The notes: a model not told the origin generated them from the letters alone. 64,000 nt of DNA from Virgibacillus necropolis (GCF_002224365.1 NZ_CP022437.1:2852001-2916000), one strand, 5' to 3'. Numbered from the stretch's first letter, positions 9,215 to 18,519 are shown. Numbers and translations: made by a program.

Positions 9215-10350
9215 TCTAGTTCCCTCCTTTCTTCCATATAGGTTGTATAAATACGACTTTTCTCAGCCAGCACGTTATTTATGCTATATGTTGATAAAAT
9301 TAAATCCCGGCTATTTTCTCCGAAGTTTTCTTTTAACCCTTTACTTGTCGCAAGCTGGACTACCTTTTGAGAAAATATGTCAATAGCATTATTTTTGACT
9401 AACCATCCATTCTCGTTATTGTGGATGAGTTCTCTATGGCCTCTATTATCAACTGCAACTACTGGCAAGCCACACGCCATGGCTTCCATAATATTTACTG
9501 GTAAACCTTCACGAAAACTAGATGCAACGGCAATGTCACACATTGGAACCAGTTTATGGATATCATTTCGAAATCCTAGGAAATCAACCATATGACTGAT
9601 TCCAAGTGTTTTTGCTTGTTCCAGACAATTTTCAAATAATGCCCCCTCCCCAGCAAATAGGAGCCTTGCGTTTGGGACTTCATCTTTTATCAAAGCTAAC
9701 GAGCGAAGGAGGAAACTTTGGTTTTTATTCCTATTAAATTCCGCTGCATAAAACAATAAAAAGTCATCAGCTTTATAGCCAAATGACTTTTTCAACTCTA
9801 CCTTTTTGTTTGCCGTTACTGGTTTGAAACGGTTGTTGTCAATCCCTACTCCATGAACATGTTCAATCTGTTTTGCCTTAAATTGATTTTTGGCTAACTG
9901 ATAGTCTTCCTGATTAATGGTGATTAAGCAGTCTGTATAATAGGACAGCCATTTTTCGATCGGATAATAAAATAGCCAGTTGATTAGTGGCGCTCCTTTA
10001 CAAAAATGAAATCCGTGTGCTGTATAAATAACCTTTGTGCCTTGGCTTCTGAAGACTCTTGCCGCCAGACGGCCTATTAATCCGCCTATTGGTGTATGAC
10101 AATGAATGATTTCATAATTATTTTGCTCCATGATTTTTTTAAGTTGTTTATATACTTTTATGTTCGAACGATTATATGGTGATCGCTGAAATGGAATGGA
10201 GTACTTGTGATCGGTGTATGCTAAATCTATTTCTCCTGCTGCAGCAACATGAACTTCCCATCCTTGTTCTTTAAACCATTTCATATATGGCAAGTGAAAA
10301 GCTTTAAAATGATAGTCGACTGTTGCGCAAAACAGAATTTTCTTAGCCAT
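9199..10350 (-). CDS. epsD: GT4-family glycosyltransferase EpsD
   Basis: 383 aa from the ATG at 10350. The in-frame TTG at 10362 has no ribosome site, while GGTGATA precedes the ATG. The opening [20 protein letters not shown] and [20 protein letters not shown] are characteristic of EpsD. The GT-B donor motif is [20 protein letters not shown]. It acts in repeat-unit assembly. The start overlaps the galU stop by 8 nt (ATGGCTAA). Gene order galU-epsD-epsF-GT2-epsG follows the B. subtilis epsD-G order, with galU inserted after epsC. Confidence 0.9.
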   Translation of the reverse strand: MAKKILFCATVDYHFKAFHLPYMKWFKEQGWEVHVAAAGEIDLAYTDHKYSIPFQRSPYNRSNIKVYKQLKKIMEQNNYEIIHCHTPIGGLIGRLAARVFRSQGTKVIYTAHGFHFCKGAPLINWLFYYPIEKWLSYYTDCLITINQEDYQLAKNQFKAKQIEHVHGVGIDNNRFKPVTANKKVELKKSFGYKADDFLLFYAAEFNRNKNQSFLLRSLALIKDEVPNARLLFAGEGALFENCLEQAKTLGISHMVDFLGFRNDIHKLVPMCDIAVASSFREGLPVNIMEAMACGLPVVAVDNRGHRELIHNNENGWLVKNNAIDIFSQKVVQLATSKGLKENFGENSRDLILSTYSINNVLAEKSRIYTTYMEERRELEWAIH

Positions 10351-11242
10351 GATTATCACCAATTGGTCTAGCTAATTCTCTTTCAACTACAGAAGAAAGA
10401 TAATCTAGCAATTCCTTTTTCAAATTGCCTCGTTGTAAAGCAAATTCTATTGTCGTCTGAATATATCCCATTTTATCCCCGACATCGTAACGGGTTCCTT
10501 TAAAATCATAGGCATAAACGGCTTCATTTTTATTAAGTGCAGCAATCGCATCTGTAAGTTGTATTTCGTCCCCTGCACCAGGTTTTTGATTTTGTAAAAT
10601 ATCAAAAATACTTGGGCTTAAAATGTAACGGCCTAGAATGGCTAGATTAGAAGGAGCTACTTCTTGTCTTGGCTTTTCAATTAGATTGCTAATGTTGTAT
10701 AAACGGTTGTCAATCATACTGCCGTCAACAATACCATACCTAGAGACCTCTGTTTCTTCTACCTGTTGCACACCTAAAATAGAAGCACGATAACGATTAT
10801 ATTGATTAATCATTTGTCTCAGGCATGGAGTTTCTGCTTCTACGATGTCATCTCCTAATAAAACTGCAAAAGGTTCGTCGCCAATAAATTTGCGCGCACA
10901 CCAGACTGCGTGACCCAATCCTTTGGGTTCTTTTTGGCGGATATAATGAATATCAACTAATTTTGAAGATTTTTGGACTTCACTTAATAAGTCAAATTTC
11001 CCTTTTTCAAATAAATTTTGTTCTAACTCAAACGAATGATCAAAGTGGTCTTCAATCGCTCTTTTTCCTTTACCAGTTACAATGATAATATCTTCAATCC
11101 CAGATTCTATCGCCTCTTCCACTATGTATTGAATCGTTGGTTTATCAACAATTGGCAACATCTCTTTAGGCATTGCTTTTGTTGCAGGAAGGAATCTGGT
11201 TCCAAGCCCAGCGGCTGGTATAATTGCTTTTTTTACTTTCAT
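10343..11242 (-). CDS. galU: UTP-glucose-1-phosphate uridylyltransferase
   Basis: 299 aa. N-terminal nucleotide-binding signature [20 protein letters not shown] (residues 11-30), then [17 protein letters not shown] and [11 protein letters not shown]. It makes UDP-glucose from UTP and glucose-1-phosphate. Placement inside the eps operon, next to galE, means the operon brings its own UDP-glucose and UDP-galactose supply. A second housekeeping gtaB elsewhere is likely. The ATG is behind GGGGTG. Confidence 0.95.
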   Translation of the reverse strand: MKVKKAIIPAAGLGTRFLPATKAMPKEMLPIVDKPTIQYIVEEAIESGIEDIIIVTGKGKRAIEDHFDHSFELEQNLFEKGKFDLLSEVQKSSKLVDIHYIRQKEPKGLGHAVWCARKFIGDEPFAVLLGDDIVEAETPCLRQMINQYNRYRASILGVQQVEETEVSRYGIVDGSMIDNRLYNISNLIEKPRQEVAPSNLAILGRYILSPSIFDILQNQKPGAGDEIQLTDAIAALNKNEAVYAYDFKGTRYDVGDKMGYIQTTIEFALQRGNLKKELLDYLSSVVERELARPIGDNHG

Positions 11243-11255
11243 TACTACACCCCGT

Positions 11256-13088
11256 TTACATTGATACTGACATGACAGATTTCTGATTCGTTGTTATCGT
11301 TTGATTTGCCAATCCAACCAGTTTTTCCCTTAGTGCATTCCTGTCTAAATTGGAATAGATTAATAGGATCTCATCAATCTCCGCTAGGTAAAGCTCAGCT
11401 GTTTTCCCAACGTAAATCTTCGGATAAACTTGTTGGTCATGAACTTCATCATCTTTCAGTAACTCTTCAAATAGCTTTTCCCCTGGCCGCATTCCGGTAA
11501 ATTCTATTCCAATTTCATCAATAGCATTTCCCGATAATTTGATTAGATTTTTTGCAAGATCCACTATTTTTACCGGATCACCCATATCTAATACAAATAC
11601 CTCTCCTCCTTGTGCCAATGCACCGGCTTGAATGACTAGCCTAGATGCTTCGGGGATGGTCATAAAATAACGGACCATGTCAGGGTGTGTTACAGTAATT
11701 GGCCCCCCTTTTTCAATTTGTTTTTTAAACAATGGGATAACACTTCCCCGACTCCCCAACACATTGCCGAAACGAACAGCAACAAATTTTGTATCACTTG
11801 TTTGGTCCATGCCCTGGACAATCATTTCTGCCAGTTTTTTTGATGCGCCCATGACACTGGTTGGATTGACCGCTTTATCCGTTGATACCATTACAAATGT
11901 AGTTACATTGTTCCAATCTGCTGCTTTAGCTACATTCAATGTACCAATCAAATTATTTTTCACTGCTTCCTCAGGGTTACGCTCCATTAGCGGAACATGT
12001 TTATGTGCCGCGGCATGGTATACCACATCAGGTTGATGGGCTCTCATAATGGCCATCATTTTCTCAGCATCTTGGACGTCAGCTATTTCTGTTATAAATT
12101 CAATTTCGCTTTCTTTATACGTTTCTTTTAATTCCATTTCAATCGAATAAATACTATTCTCACCATGACCAAGTAAAATTAGTTGCCTAGGTCTAAACAG
12201 GGAGATCTGCCGTGATACTTCGGAACCAATCGAACCACCTGCCCCAGTCACTAGAACAACATTACCCGTGATATCCTCAGAAATACTTTCAATATCCATA
12301 TCAACAGGATCTCTACCTAAAAGATCTTCCACTTGCACGTCACGAAATTGATTAACCGATATTTTACCTGTGACTAAATCCTCCAGCAATGGCAGTATCT
12401 TTGTTTTCGCTTTCGTTTTTGCACATTCCAGAAAAATAGTGTTTAATTCTTTTTTGCTTAGCGAAGGGATCGAAATGATTATATTTTCTATGTCATGATC
12501 CGTAACAGCATTCGCAATTCTATCAACACCACCAACAACAGGGATACCTAAAATATCAAGATGATGTTTTCTTACATTATCATCGATAAAAGCTACAGGT
12601 ACTAAATGGCTATCGTTATCCTTCAAAAGTTGCCTTGCTACCATTGTCCCTGCAGATCCTGCACCAATAATTAACGTTCTGTTTTTTTCATTTGTCTTAT
12701 TAATAATGGAATCACGATACAGCCTCCACACAAATCGCGATCCACCTATTAACAACATATGAAGCGTCCATGTGACAGCAAGCAGTCTTAGATAGGTTTC
12801 TTGAACCAAAATTTGCTGAATGATCATCGCAGAAATAATGGAATAAGACACTACTTTAAAAATAATGAGTAATTCTCCAACACTCGCGTACTCCCACGCT
12901 TTTTTATAAAGCTTTAGTTTTACAGAGAAAAAATGATGGCTGAATAAGATTGCAATGGAACTAACAATTATTGGTAGTGTTAAAATATGGATGCTTGCAT
13001 TTACTAGAAACCCACTAATAAAAATTGCTGTTAGTACAATACAGGAATCAAGTATGATAAATAAAGACAATCTTTGTCGATATGTCAT
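11256..13088 (-). CDS. epsC: Membrane NDP-sugar 4,6-dehydratase (EpsC-like)
   Basis: 610 aa. Four N-terminal membrane helices (residues about 10-110), a first Rossmann domain ([17 protein letters not shown] near 140) and a second, catalytic SDR domain ([18 protein letters not shown] near 280, then [19 protein letters not shown] with the catalytic lysine). The family (PglF/CapD/FlaA1-like) converts UDP-GlcNAc to the 4-keto-6-deoxy sugar, the substrate for EpsN. The ATG follows GGAGGGG. A 258-nt gap with a structured RNA separates it from epsB. Confidence 0.93.
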   Translation of the reverse strand: MTYRQRLSLFIILDSCIVLTAIFISGFLVNASIHILTLPIIVSSIAILFSHHFFSVKLKLYKKAWEYASVGELLIIFKVVSYSIISAMIIQQILVQETYLRLLAVTWTLHMLLIGGSRFVWRLYRDSIINKTNEKNRTLIIGAGSAGTMVARQLLKDNDSHLVPVAFIDDNVRKHHLDILGIPVVGGVDRIANAVTDHDIENIIISIPSLSKKELNTIFLECAKTKAKTKILPLLEDLVTGKISVNQFRDVQVEDLLGRDPVDMDIESISEDITGNVVLVTGAGGSIGSEVSRQISLFRPRQLILLGHGENSIYSIEMELKETYKESEIEFITEIADVQDAEKMMAIMRAHQPDVVYHAAAHKHVPLMERNPEEAVKNNLIGTLNVAKAADWNNVTTFVMVSTDKAVNPTSVMGASKKLAEMIVQGMDQTSDTKFVAVRFGNVLGSRGSVIPLFKKQIEKGGPITVTHPDMVRYFMTIPEASRLVIQAGALAQGGEVFVLDMGDPVKIVDLAKNLIKLSGNAIDEIGIEFTGMRPGEKLFEELLKDDEVHDQQVYPKIYVGKTAELYLAEIDEILLIYSNLDRNALREKLVGLANQTITTNQKSVMSVSM

Positions 13089-13126
13089 AGGCCCCTCCTT
13101 TTTTTAGTTAGTGTGTGAAATTATGT

Positions 13127-13151
13127 AAAAAAATATGGGCATTCAACCCAT
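13127..13151 (-). terminator. Weak intrinsic terminator between EAR element and epsC
   Basis: On the minus strand ATGGG (13151-13147) pairs with CCCAT (13139-13135), followed directly by a run of seven T. It lies between the EAR-like RNA and the epsC start, where premature termination would have to be overcome. Confidence 0.6.
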
Positions 13152-13175
13152 CCTCACACCACACTACCGACAACA

Positions 13176-13300
13176 AACGCGTCTAAGGTTTATGACAACC
13201 CACAGCATGACCGAGTGCCTTCATTGATAATGGTAAGTAGGCATCACCATAAAAGAAAAGCGTAGGAACTTGACGCTGAAGCTAATCATACGATAAAACG
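13176..13300 (-). ncRNA. EAR / epsC RNA element (processive antitermination RNA)
   Basis: A 258-nt space lies exactly between epsB and epsC, where the eps-associated RNA (EAR, Rfam epsC motif) is known in Bacillales. Reading the minus strand there are compact paired blocks: AGCGT/ACGCT (13278-13261), TGCCT/AGGCA (around 13243-13216), and an outer pairing of GCGT near 13297 with the GACGC near 13181. The blocks TTCCTACGCTTTTC, GCCTACTTACCATTATCAAT and GGTCATGCTGTGGGTTGTC look like the conserved core, recalled rather than searched. Known role: RNA polymerase reads through terminators in long eps operons. Confidence 0.82.
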
Positions 13301-13346
13301 CACATTTAATTCTTAATAAAGAACAGTAATACTAAAAAAAATACTC

Positions 13347-14000
13347 TTATTTTTCATTGATAATCGCACCTACAAGTCTTGCATGCGCTAACTCTAATAC
13401 GCGTCTAGATTCGACAGTCTTTTCTAGTTCTGTTTTCCCTCGATTTAAAACTAATACAACACCATCACATTGATTTGCTAATACCCGCGTTTCCGTTGAT
13501 TCTAGCACAGGTGGCGAATCAATCAGTACTATGTCATACATATCCGCTACTGTTTTAAGCAGTTCTGTCATCTGCTCATTACCCAGCAACTCTGCTGGAT
13601 TGAACAAGTTAGCCCCACTAGTTAAGATCTCAAGGTTACCAATCCCAGTTCGTTTAATTATATTTTCCAACTTGGCCTTACCAGAAAGTATGCTCGTTAA
13701 TCCAAGATCATTTGGGACTTTAAATACGTCATGAATAATGGGATCTCTTAAATTAGCATCAATCAAAAGTATGCTTTCTTTTTGTTGAGCCATTGAAACC
13801 GCCAAATTTGCTGTTGTAGTTGACTTTCCTTCTCCATCACCAGGGGAAGTTATGATAAATATTCTATTCTTTCTTTTTTCTGTTAGAAAGTTAATGTTCG
13901 TTCGAATTGCCCGAAATTGATCAGAGACAATAGAATCTGGATTGGAGTATGTAATAAGTTGGCTTCTTTTACCAGCATTCTTTCGTTTTCTTTTAAACAT
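13347..14000 (-). CDS. epsB: CpsD/CapB-family BY-kinase (EpsB-like), no C-terminal Tyr cluster
   Basis: 217 aa from the ATG at 14000 behind AAGGGGTGAG; the in-frame GTG at 14012 is too close to that site. P-loop ATPase: Walker A PGDGEGKST at residues 54-61, Walker A' LLIDANLRDP around D81, and Walker B IVLIDSPPV around D161. With EpsA it forms a bacterial tyrosine kinase/modulator pair controlling chain synthesis. The chain stops at GAIINEK, just after the fold, and lacks the tyrosine-rich tail usual in these kinases. The start overlaps the epsA stop by 8 nt. Confidence 0.9.
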   Translation of the reverse strand: MFKRKRKNAGKRSQLITYSNPDSIVSDQFRAIRTNINFLTEKRKNRIFIITSPGDGEGKSTTTANLAVSMAQQKESILLIDANLRDPIIHDVFKVPNDLGLTSILSGKAKLENIIKRTGIGNLEILTSGANLFNPAELLGNEQMTELLKTVADMYDIVLIDSPPVLESTETRVLANQCDGVVLVLNRGKTELEKTVESRRVLELAHARLVGAIINEK

Positions 14001-14730
14001 CAACCGTCTCACCCCTTGACTCTACGACTGGCACGTTTACCTTTTTGGAAACTACCTTTTTCTTGTTCATATTAGAAATAATGCCTATTACAGGTACTCC
14101 CAATATTTCTTCCACTTCACTTTCTCGCTTAACAGTAACATCCAGAGAATCCAACAAAAATACTAATCCAACGCCAACAAAGATCCCAAAGACTAAGCCG
14201 ATTATTGTTGTTCGATTTTGTGTTTCATTTATTGGATTAGGGTTCTCTTTTGCATCAGATAATAACTGTACTTCTTTAAAGTTCAAAATATTCGCGATCT
14301 CACGCTTAAATACGTCTGCAGTTGTATTTGCAATCGCCACTGCCATCATAGAATCTTGGTCAGTCACAGATATTTTCACTACACGAGAATCATCTATCAC
14401 CTCAGCACTAATTCCTGATGCTATTGCTTCAGCAGGCCGTGTGAGTTGTAATTCATCTTTTACCATCTCCATAATTATTGGATCTTTTATCATGACCATA
14501 AGGGTCTGCATATCCCCTCCACTTTCTGATGAACCTATAATAATCCTTGTTGAAGTTTGATATAGTGGAGTATTGTTGATGTTACTATAGGCATATCCTG
14601 CCAAAGCTGTAAGTATTGCAATCACAATTACAATCCAAATTCGTTTCTTTATTAATACATAGTAATCCTTTAAATTAATTTCTTTTTCCTTAATATTACC
14701 GATTAAGCTATCCTGTTTTAATTTACTCAT
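13993..14730 (-). CDS. epsA: Wzz/YveK-type chain-length determinant, kinase modulator (EpsA-like)
   Basis: 245 aa. An N-terminal membrane helix at residues about 31-50 (IWIVIVIAILTALAGYAYSN), an extracytoplasmic domain with the Wzz fold, and a second helix at about 175-197 (IIGLVFGIFVGVGLVFLL). The cytoplasmic tail carries the proline-rich or basic end that in the family activates the partner kinase. It is the first gene of the eps operon. The ATG at 14730 follows AGGGGGATTAA. Confidence 0.92.
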   Translation of the reverse strand: MSKLKQDSLIGNIKEKEINLKDYYVLIKKRIWIVIVIAILTALAGYAYSNINNTPLYQTSTRIIIGSSESGGDMQTLMVMIKDPIIMEMVKDELQLTRPAEAIASGISAEVIDDSRVVKISVTDQDSMMAVAIANTTADVFKREIANILNFKEVQLLSDAKENPNPINETQNRTTIIGLVFGIFVGVGLVFLLDSLDVTVKRESEVEEILGVPVIGIISNMNKKKVVSKKVNVPVVESRGETVDV

Positions 14731-14771
14731 TTAATCCCCCTGTTAAATACGCACGTTAATATAATACGCCT

Positions 14772-14787
14772 ATTCTATATAACGAAC
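14772..14787. promoter_or_regulatory. Possible second, degenerate SinR site
   Basis: On the minus strand GTTCGTTATATAGAAT is an imperfect version of the palindrome at 14893-14908, about 105 bp downstream in the leader. Only partial symmetry supports it. Confidence 0.35.
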
Positions 14788-14886
14788 AATCAATTCAAAA
14801 AAATATTTTAATCTACGCGTACATTATTGTTATGTGGTATTCATGTTTATCATGCACATTATCTTTAAGTATTCCTCGTTATTACT

Positions 14887-14915
14887 ATAATAGTTCTTTA
14901 TAAAGAACATGTCAA
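14887..14915 (-). promoter_or_regulatory. eps operon sigma-A promoter with SinR operator in the spacer
   Basis: Minus strand: -35 TTGACA (14915-14910), 17-bp spacer, -10 TATTAT (14892-14887). The spacer is filled by the perfect palindrome GTTCTTTATAAAGAAC (14893-14908), two inverted copies of the SinR consensus GTTCTYT. Binding there would block RNA polymerase directly. The leader to epsA is about 150 nt. Confidence 0.85.
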
Positions 14916-14933
14916 TAGCAAATTTGAAAAACT

Positions 14934-14975
14934 TGAAAAAAGAAAGTTCTGTTGAGGCTTCACCCCAACAGAACT
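14934..14975 (-). terminator. Intrinsic terminator of the RNA helicase gene
   Basis: Stem AGTTCTGTTG (14945-14954) with CAACAGAACT (14966-14975), followed on the minus strand by TTTCTTTTTTC. It lies 22 nt past the helicase stop and insulates the eps promoter. Confidence 0.85.
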
Positions 14976-14997
14976 ACCTATATACGCGCAAATTCAA

Positions 14998-16143
14998 TTA
15001 CTTCGGGTTGATAAAATTCCCTGCATGTAGCACCTTTTCCTGAAGATCCACTTCTAATTCACCCAGGTATTTTTGTAGCTGTTTTAATTCATGTGGTTCG
15101 ATTAACGAGACAACTGTTCCTCCTGTAGATCCAAGTCGTCCAGTACGACCAGCGCGATGTTTGTATTGTTTGCTATCTTTTGGCAAATCAACATTGACTA
15201 CATATGATAAATCATCAATATCTAAACCTCGTGCCGCTACATCTGTCGCAAGCAATAGAGCTTTATCCGACGTCCGGAATGCCTTTAATGCCTTTGCTCG
15301 CTGTTCTTTACGCGTATCACTATGTAGGACACCAACTGTTAAGCCTCTGTATGTTAGCTTTTCAGCTAGGACTGATAGGTTTCCAATATCACGCATGAAT
15401 GCTAGCACCTTAGAATCGGGTATGTTTGTAATTTTATTTAGTAAACTTATTTTTTCACGAGCTTCACAAATCATATACACATGCTCAACTTTTGGTTTAT
15501 TCGTTTCTGATTCTTGTACACGAATAATCGCTGGGTCTTGCATATAGGCAAGAGAAACCTCTTCTGTTTCGCGTGAAAGTGTTGCTGAAAATAACAATAA
15601 CTGTCGATCCTTCAGTGTACTTTTAATAATACTTTCAACCGTGTTCAAATGTTCTGGAACTATTAATTGATCCGCTTCATCCAAAACAAGCGTCTGTACC
15701 TCATGCATTTTTATTTTCTTTTTCGTAATTAATTCAAGGACTCGTCCTGGTGTTCCAGCTACAATTTGCGGTTTCTTTTTTAATTTATCTATTTGCCGAT
15801 TAATGTTTGCTCCACCAATCAAGGACGCACTTAAAATCCCACTATCTTTTGCCCACTTTTGAATTTCCTGATGTATTTGCACTACGAGTTCATGGGTGGA
15901 TGCCATGACAACAACCTGAACCTGTTTCTTAGTTGCGTCAATTTTTTGCAGCAAAGGTAACAAATATGCAAGCGTCTTCCCACTCCCTGTTGGTGCCTCA
16001 GCAATGATATCTCGCCCTTCTCCGATAGTCGTGCTTGTTCTTTTTTGAATCACGGTTGGTTCTTCAAATCCAGAAACATGCCATGCCTCTTGCAAAAAGG
16101 GTTTCATATTATTCTTGAATGCTTCATTTATGTCATTTGCCAT
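14998..16143 (-). CDS. yfmL: DEAD-box RNA helicase, YfmL-like
   Basis: 381 aa, core two-domain helicase with almost no extensions. Motif I APTGSGKT (residues 50-57), Ib TPGR, II LDEADQL near 152, III SAT (LFSATLS), and VI HRAGRTGR near 330. The short length fits B. subtilis YfmL (about 376 aa), implicated in 50S subunit assembly, rather than the longer CshA, CshB or YxiN. It is expected to remodel RNA in the cytoplasm, perhaps in the cold. It is single-gene with its own terminator; its 5' leader contains phased repeats at 16169-16226. Confidence 0.85.
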   Translation of the reverse strand: MANDINEAFKNNMKPFLQEAWHVSGFEEPTVIQKRTSTTIGEGRDIIAEAPTGSGKTLAYLLPLLQKIDATKKQVQVVVMASTHELVVQIHQEIQKWAKDSGILSASLIGGANINRQIDKLKKKPQIVAGTPGRVLELITKKKIKMHEVQTLVLDEADQLIVPEHLNTVESIIKSTLKDRQLLLFSATLSRETEEVSLAYMQDPAIIRVQESETNKPKVEHVYMICEAREKISLLNKITNIPDSKVLAFMRDIGNLSVLAEKLTYRGLTVGVLHSDTRKEQRAKALKAFRTSDKALLLATDVAARGLDIDDLSYVVNVDLPKDSKQYKHRAGRTGRLGSTGGTVVSLIEPHELKQLQKYLGELEVDLQEKVLHAGNFINPK

Positions 16144-16168
16144 AATTTAATATCCTCTCTATTTTGGG

Positions 16169-16226
16169 GTTGATATCCTGGAATGAACGTTGATTTACCG
16201 GAACGAGTGTTGATATCAATATCAAC
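16169..16226. repeat. Three phased 20-bp GTTGAT repeats ending in a palindrome
   Basis: GTTGATATCCTGGAATGAAC (16169-16188) and GTTGATTTACCGGAACGAGT (16189-16208) are head-to-tail copies, followed by the palindrome GTTGATATCAATATCAAC (16209-16226). They lie 26-83 nt upstream of the helicase ATG, probably in its leader. Confidence 0.7.
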
Positions 16227-16400
16227 CTTCACTATATTATTATAACCTTTTATGTATGTAACCACGCGATGGAAAATTTTATATAAAGAATACTTTTACA
16301 GAATAACACCCATTTCTTACAAATATCAACATCTGTCCAATTCAGAATCGTATTTGATACATATTATGTATTAATCCTACTGTGAAAGGGGGAAACATTA

Positions 16401-16523
16401 ATGAGTTACGGTGGAAACAATGGCGGCGGTTTTGCGTTAATCGTAGTTCTGTTTATCTTGCTTATTATTGTCGGAGCTGGCGGCTATGTAGGCGGCGGCT
16501 TTGGCGGTGGCGGTGGATATTAA
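16401..16523 (+). CDS. YjcZ-family glycine-rich mini membrane protein
   Basis: 40 aa. MSYGGNNGGGFALIVVLFIL is followed by a Gly/Tyr-rich tail: a short glycine-rich head, one membrane helix (about residues 11-27) and GGGFGGGGGY. This is the layout of YjcZ-family sporulation-associated proteins. The ATG follows AAAGGGGGAAAC and a terminator follows the stop. Function unknown; in B. subtilis relatives are made in sporulation. Too short for most gene callers. Confidence 0.85.
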   Translation: MSYGGNNGGGFALIVVLFILLIIVGAGGYVGGGFGGGGGY

Positions 16524-16587
16524 TTCATAAACCTGCCTCCAGCTAAAAACAATATTATCATTCCTCTATCAGAAAAGAACTATAGAA

Positions 16588-16620
16588 AAAGCTAGTTCCA
16601 GTTTGGAGCTAGCTTTTTTT
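16588..16620 (+). terminator. Intrinsic terminator after the YjcZ-like gene
   Basis: GCTAGTTCC (16591-16599) pairs with GGAGCTAGC (16605-16613), with one wobble, followed by seven T. Confidence 0.88.
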
Positions 16621-16680
16621 CTTGTCGTTTAGAAAACTATAAAATATTGTAATTGTGGATAACTGATCTACTTAATCAGC

Positions 16681-16953
16681 CACGTCCAGCTCCAGCGCCC
16701 ATTGCCTAGTGCCATTCCAACTCCTCCTTACGATAAGTCAACATCGATTCGCTACAAAAGGAAGGCGGACTAACTGCGGGCTTGCCGCCCAACGTCGGCA
16801 TACCCCTGTTGCAGGAGCATGTTTCCTTTATCTCAAGAAAGAAGGAGGTTCGGTTAAAACCGCTACTTTGCGTAGCAACACCGAACTACCCACGTTGCGT
16901 GGGCAAAGGTCATACGGCAATAACCGGACGCTTGCGCTTTTGTTCCTAAAAAA
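16681..16953 (+). repeat. Modular intergenic repeat, copy 1, with a hairpin-rich insert
   Basis: The start (GTCCAGCTCCAGCGCC) and end (GACGCTTGCGCTTTT) match the outer modules of the copies near 27.1, 29.1 and 35.5 kb. The roughly 210-bp insert is richer in GC than its surroundings and full of hairpins: GTTCGGT/ACCGAAC (16848/16880) enclosing GCTAC/GTAGC, and CCCACG/CGTGGG (16889/16898). It fills the gap between two convergent genes. No protein is supported here. Confidence 0.7.
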
Positions 16954-18438
16954 TTAATCCTTTCTACCATTCACCTCATATGCTGATCGAATGCCGGATT
17001 CTATTGCACCCTCAACCCATCCATGAAAACTTGATGTGTGTTCCCCTGCAAAATGTACCCTGCCTTCAGGTAAAAAAATAGCATCACCAAAATCGGATGC
17101 TTGGTTTGGAGTGAATAAAGTAAAGCACCCTGCTGAAAATTGATTCTGACTCCAACTAAATGTAGCTCCTTGCAGAAATTCCGTATATACCTGGTCCCCG
17201 TATATTTTATATAACCCATCTAGTGCCTCACAAATTCTTCCTTCCTCATCTAAGCTGTTCCATAGCATCGCATTATGTCCCCAGCTATAGCTTGCTAGCA
17301 TGACGCCTGGACCTTCCACGCCAATATCATGACTAGGATTATACGTATAACGTGTAGGAAAGTCAGTAATGATATTTCCCACTCCAGCCTCTTCCCAAAA
17401 TTTTGATTTAAATTCCAAACCGATTTTCACAGAGGATACAAAATTAAGTTCCCGAATCACCTTCCACTTTTTGTAGGAAAAAGAGTGATATGGGTAGACA
17501 TCGATAAATTGAAAAACAGAATATGGAACTGTAACGATTGTGTAGTCTGCATCGAATCCATGGAAATCGCCAGTCGATAAATCACAAGCGGTCACTGTTA
17601 CTCCATCTTCTTTTTGTATAATTTGATTTACCTTTTGGTTGAAAAGTATATTTCCCTGTAACTGTGGAAAAAAGGACTTTGGTAACAAATCATTTCCACC
17701 AGTAACTTCATAATATTTCATATCCTTATCAAAAACTGTGCCAACAATATCGAGTAATATGTCAACAAAAGAATATTCTGGAAATCCCGCAATTCCAAGT
17801 ACTACCTTGATTTTACGAATCGCATTTGATGATAGACTATTACCTAGTGGATTAAACCTGAGAAAGTCATCAAAGGAATAACGATCAAACTTTTTCCGTA
17901 ACAGTTCTTGTTGCTCGGGATTACTGTTGTTGTAAAGGTTCAGAAATGGCTGAACAGCAGATAACAATAGATCTCTTGCGGTTTTCCCTTGTTCTTCAGG
18001 AGGTAATGGAAATTGCAATACATCAGGATATTTTTCATAATAAGCAGCTGTAGTTAGAATCCCATTAACAAATAGAAGGTCATTCGCTGAAGTGTTGATG
18101 AATAGATTGGTAGGCAGGTCAAACTTTTGAATATACTCCAATACTAATGGATGGGTTTCCGGGAACCGCATGGCCCCCATGTCTAAGTAATTCCCCGGTG
18201 TGAATGGCTCACGTACTGTATAAATTCTTCCCCCGATTCGATTATTGCCTTCCAAGATTGTTACGTGATGGCCGGCATCTTTTAATAATGATGCTGCGAC
18301 TAGTCCTGCCATTCCCGCACCGATAATCGTAACTTTCTTTGGATTAGAAGCTTCCGGTAAACCATTGCGTATGATGGAGAGCATGTCATACGGATACGTT
18401 AAAGCACCGTAATTATGAACATTCTGGTTATTTACCAA
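16954..18438 (-). CDS. Flavin monoamine oxidase / L-amino-acid oxidase family protein
   Basis: 494 aa. FAD-binding Rossmann motif VTIIGAGMAGLVAASLL (residues about 36-52) followed by EGNNRIGGRI, and a C-terminal second flavin contact (VHFAGEHTSSFHGWVEGAIE) typical of the amine oxidase superfamily. It oxidatively deaminates an amine or amino acid to give H2O2 and ammonia. No signal peptide is seen, so it is probably cytoplasmic. Monocistronic. The substrate cannot be read from sequence; L-amino-acid oxidase is the closest label. Confidence 0.85.
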   Translation of the reverse strand: MVNNQNVHNYGALTYPYDMLSIIRNGLPEASNPKKVTIIGAGMAGLVAASLLKDAGHHVTILEGNNRIGGRIYTVREPFTPGNYLDMGAMRFPETHPLVLEYIQKFDLPTNLFINTSANDLLFVNGILTTAAYYEKYPDVLQFPLPPEEQGKTARDLLLSAVQPFLNLYNNSNPEQQELLRKKFDRYSFDDFLRFNPLGNSLSSNAIRKIKVVLGIAGFPEYSFVDILLDIVGTVFDKDMKYYEVTGGNDLLPKSFFPQLQGNILFNQKVNQIIQKEDGVTVTACDLSTGDFHGFDADYTIVTVPYSVFQFIDVYPYHSFSYKKWKVIRELNFVSSVKIGLEFKSKFWEEAGVGNIITDFPTRYTYNPSHDIGVEGPGVMLASYSWGHNAMLWNSLDEEGRICEALDGLYKIYGDQVYTEFLQGATFSWSQNQFSAGCFTLFTPNQASDFGDAIFLPEGRVHFAGEHTSSFHGWVEGAIESGIRSAYEVNGRKD

Positions 18439-18519
18439 AATTAGTCACCTCCCCTCCCATAATATGAGGAGGAATAGAACTGTATGCGACAATGCAGAAC
18501 TGTAAAACCAAAAAATTGA

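Noticed and set aside
16310-16390. Sporulation sigma-E/K promoter before the YjcZ-like gene
   Set aside because: CATATTAT resembles a -10, but no matching -35 at proper spacing is seen.
16709-16957. 82-codon open frame between the YjcZ-like gene and the amine oxidase
   Set aside because: It lies wholly in the hairpin-rich repeat; sequence is set by inverted repeats and it has no ribosome site.
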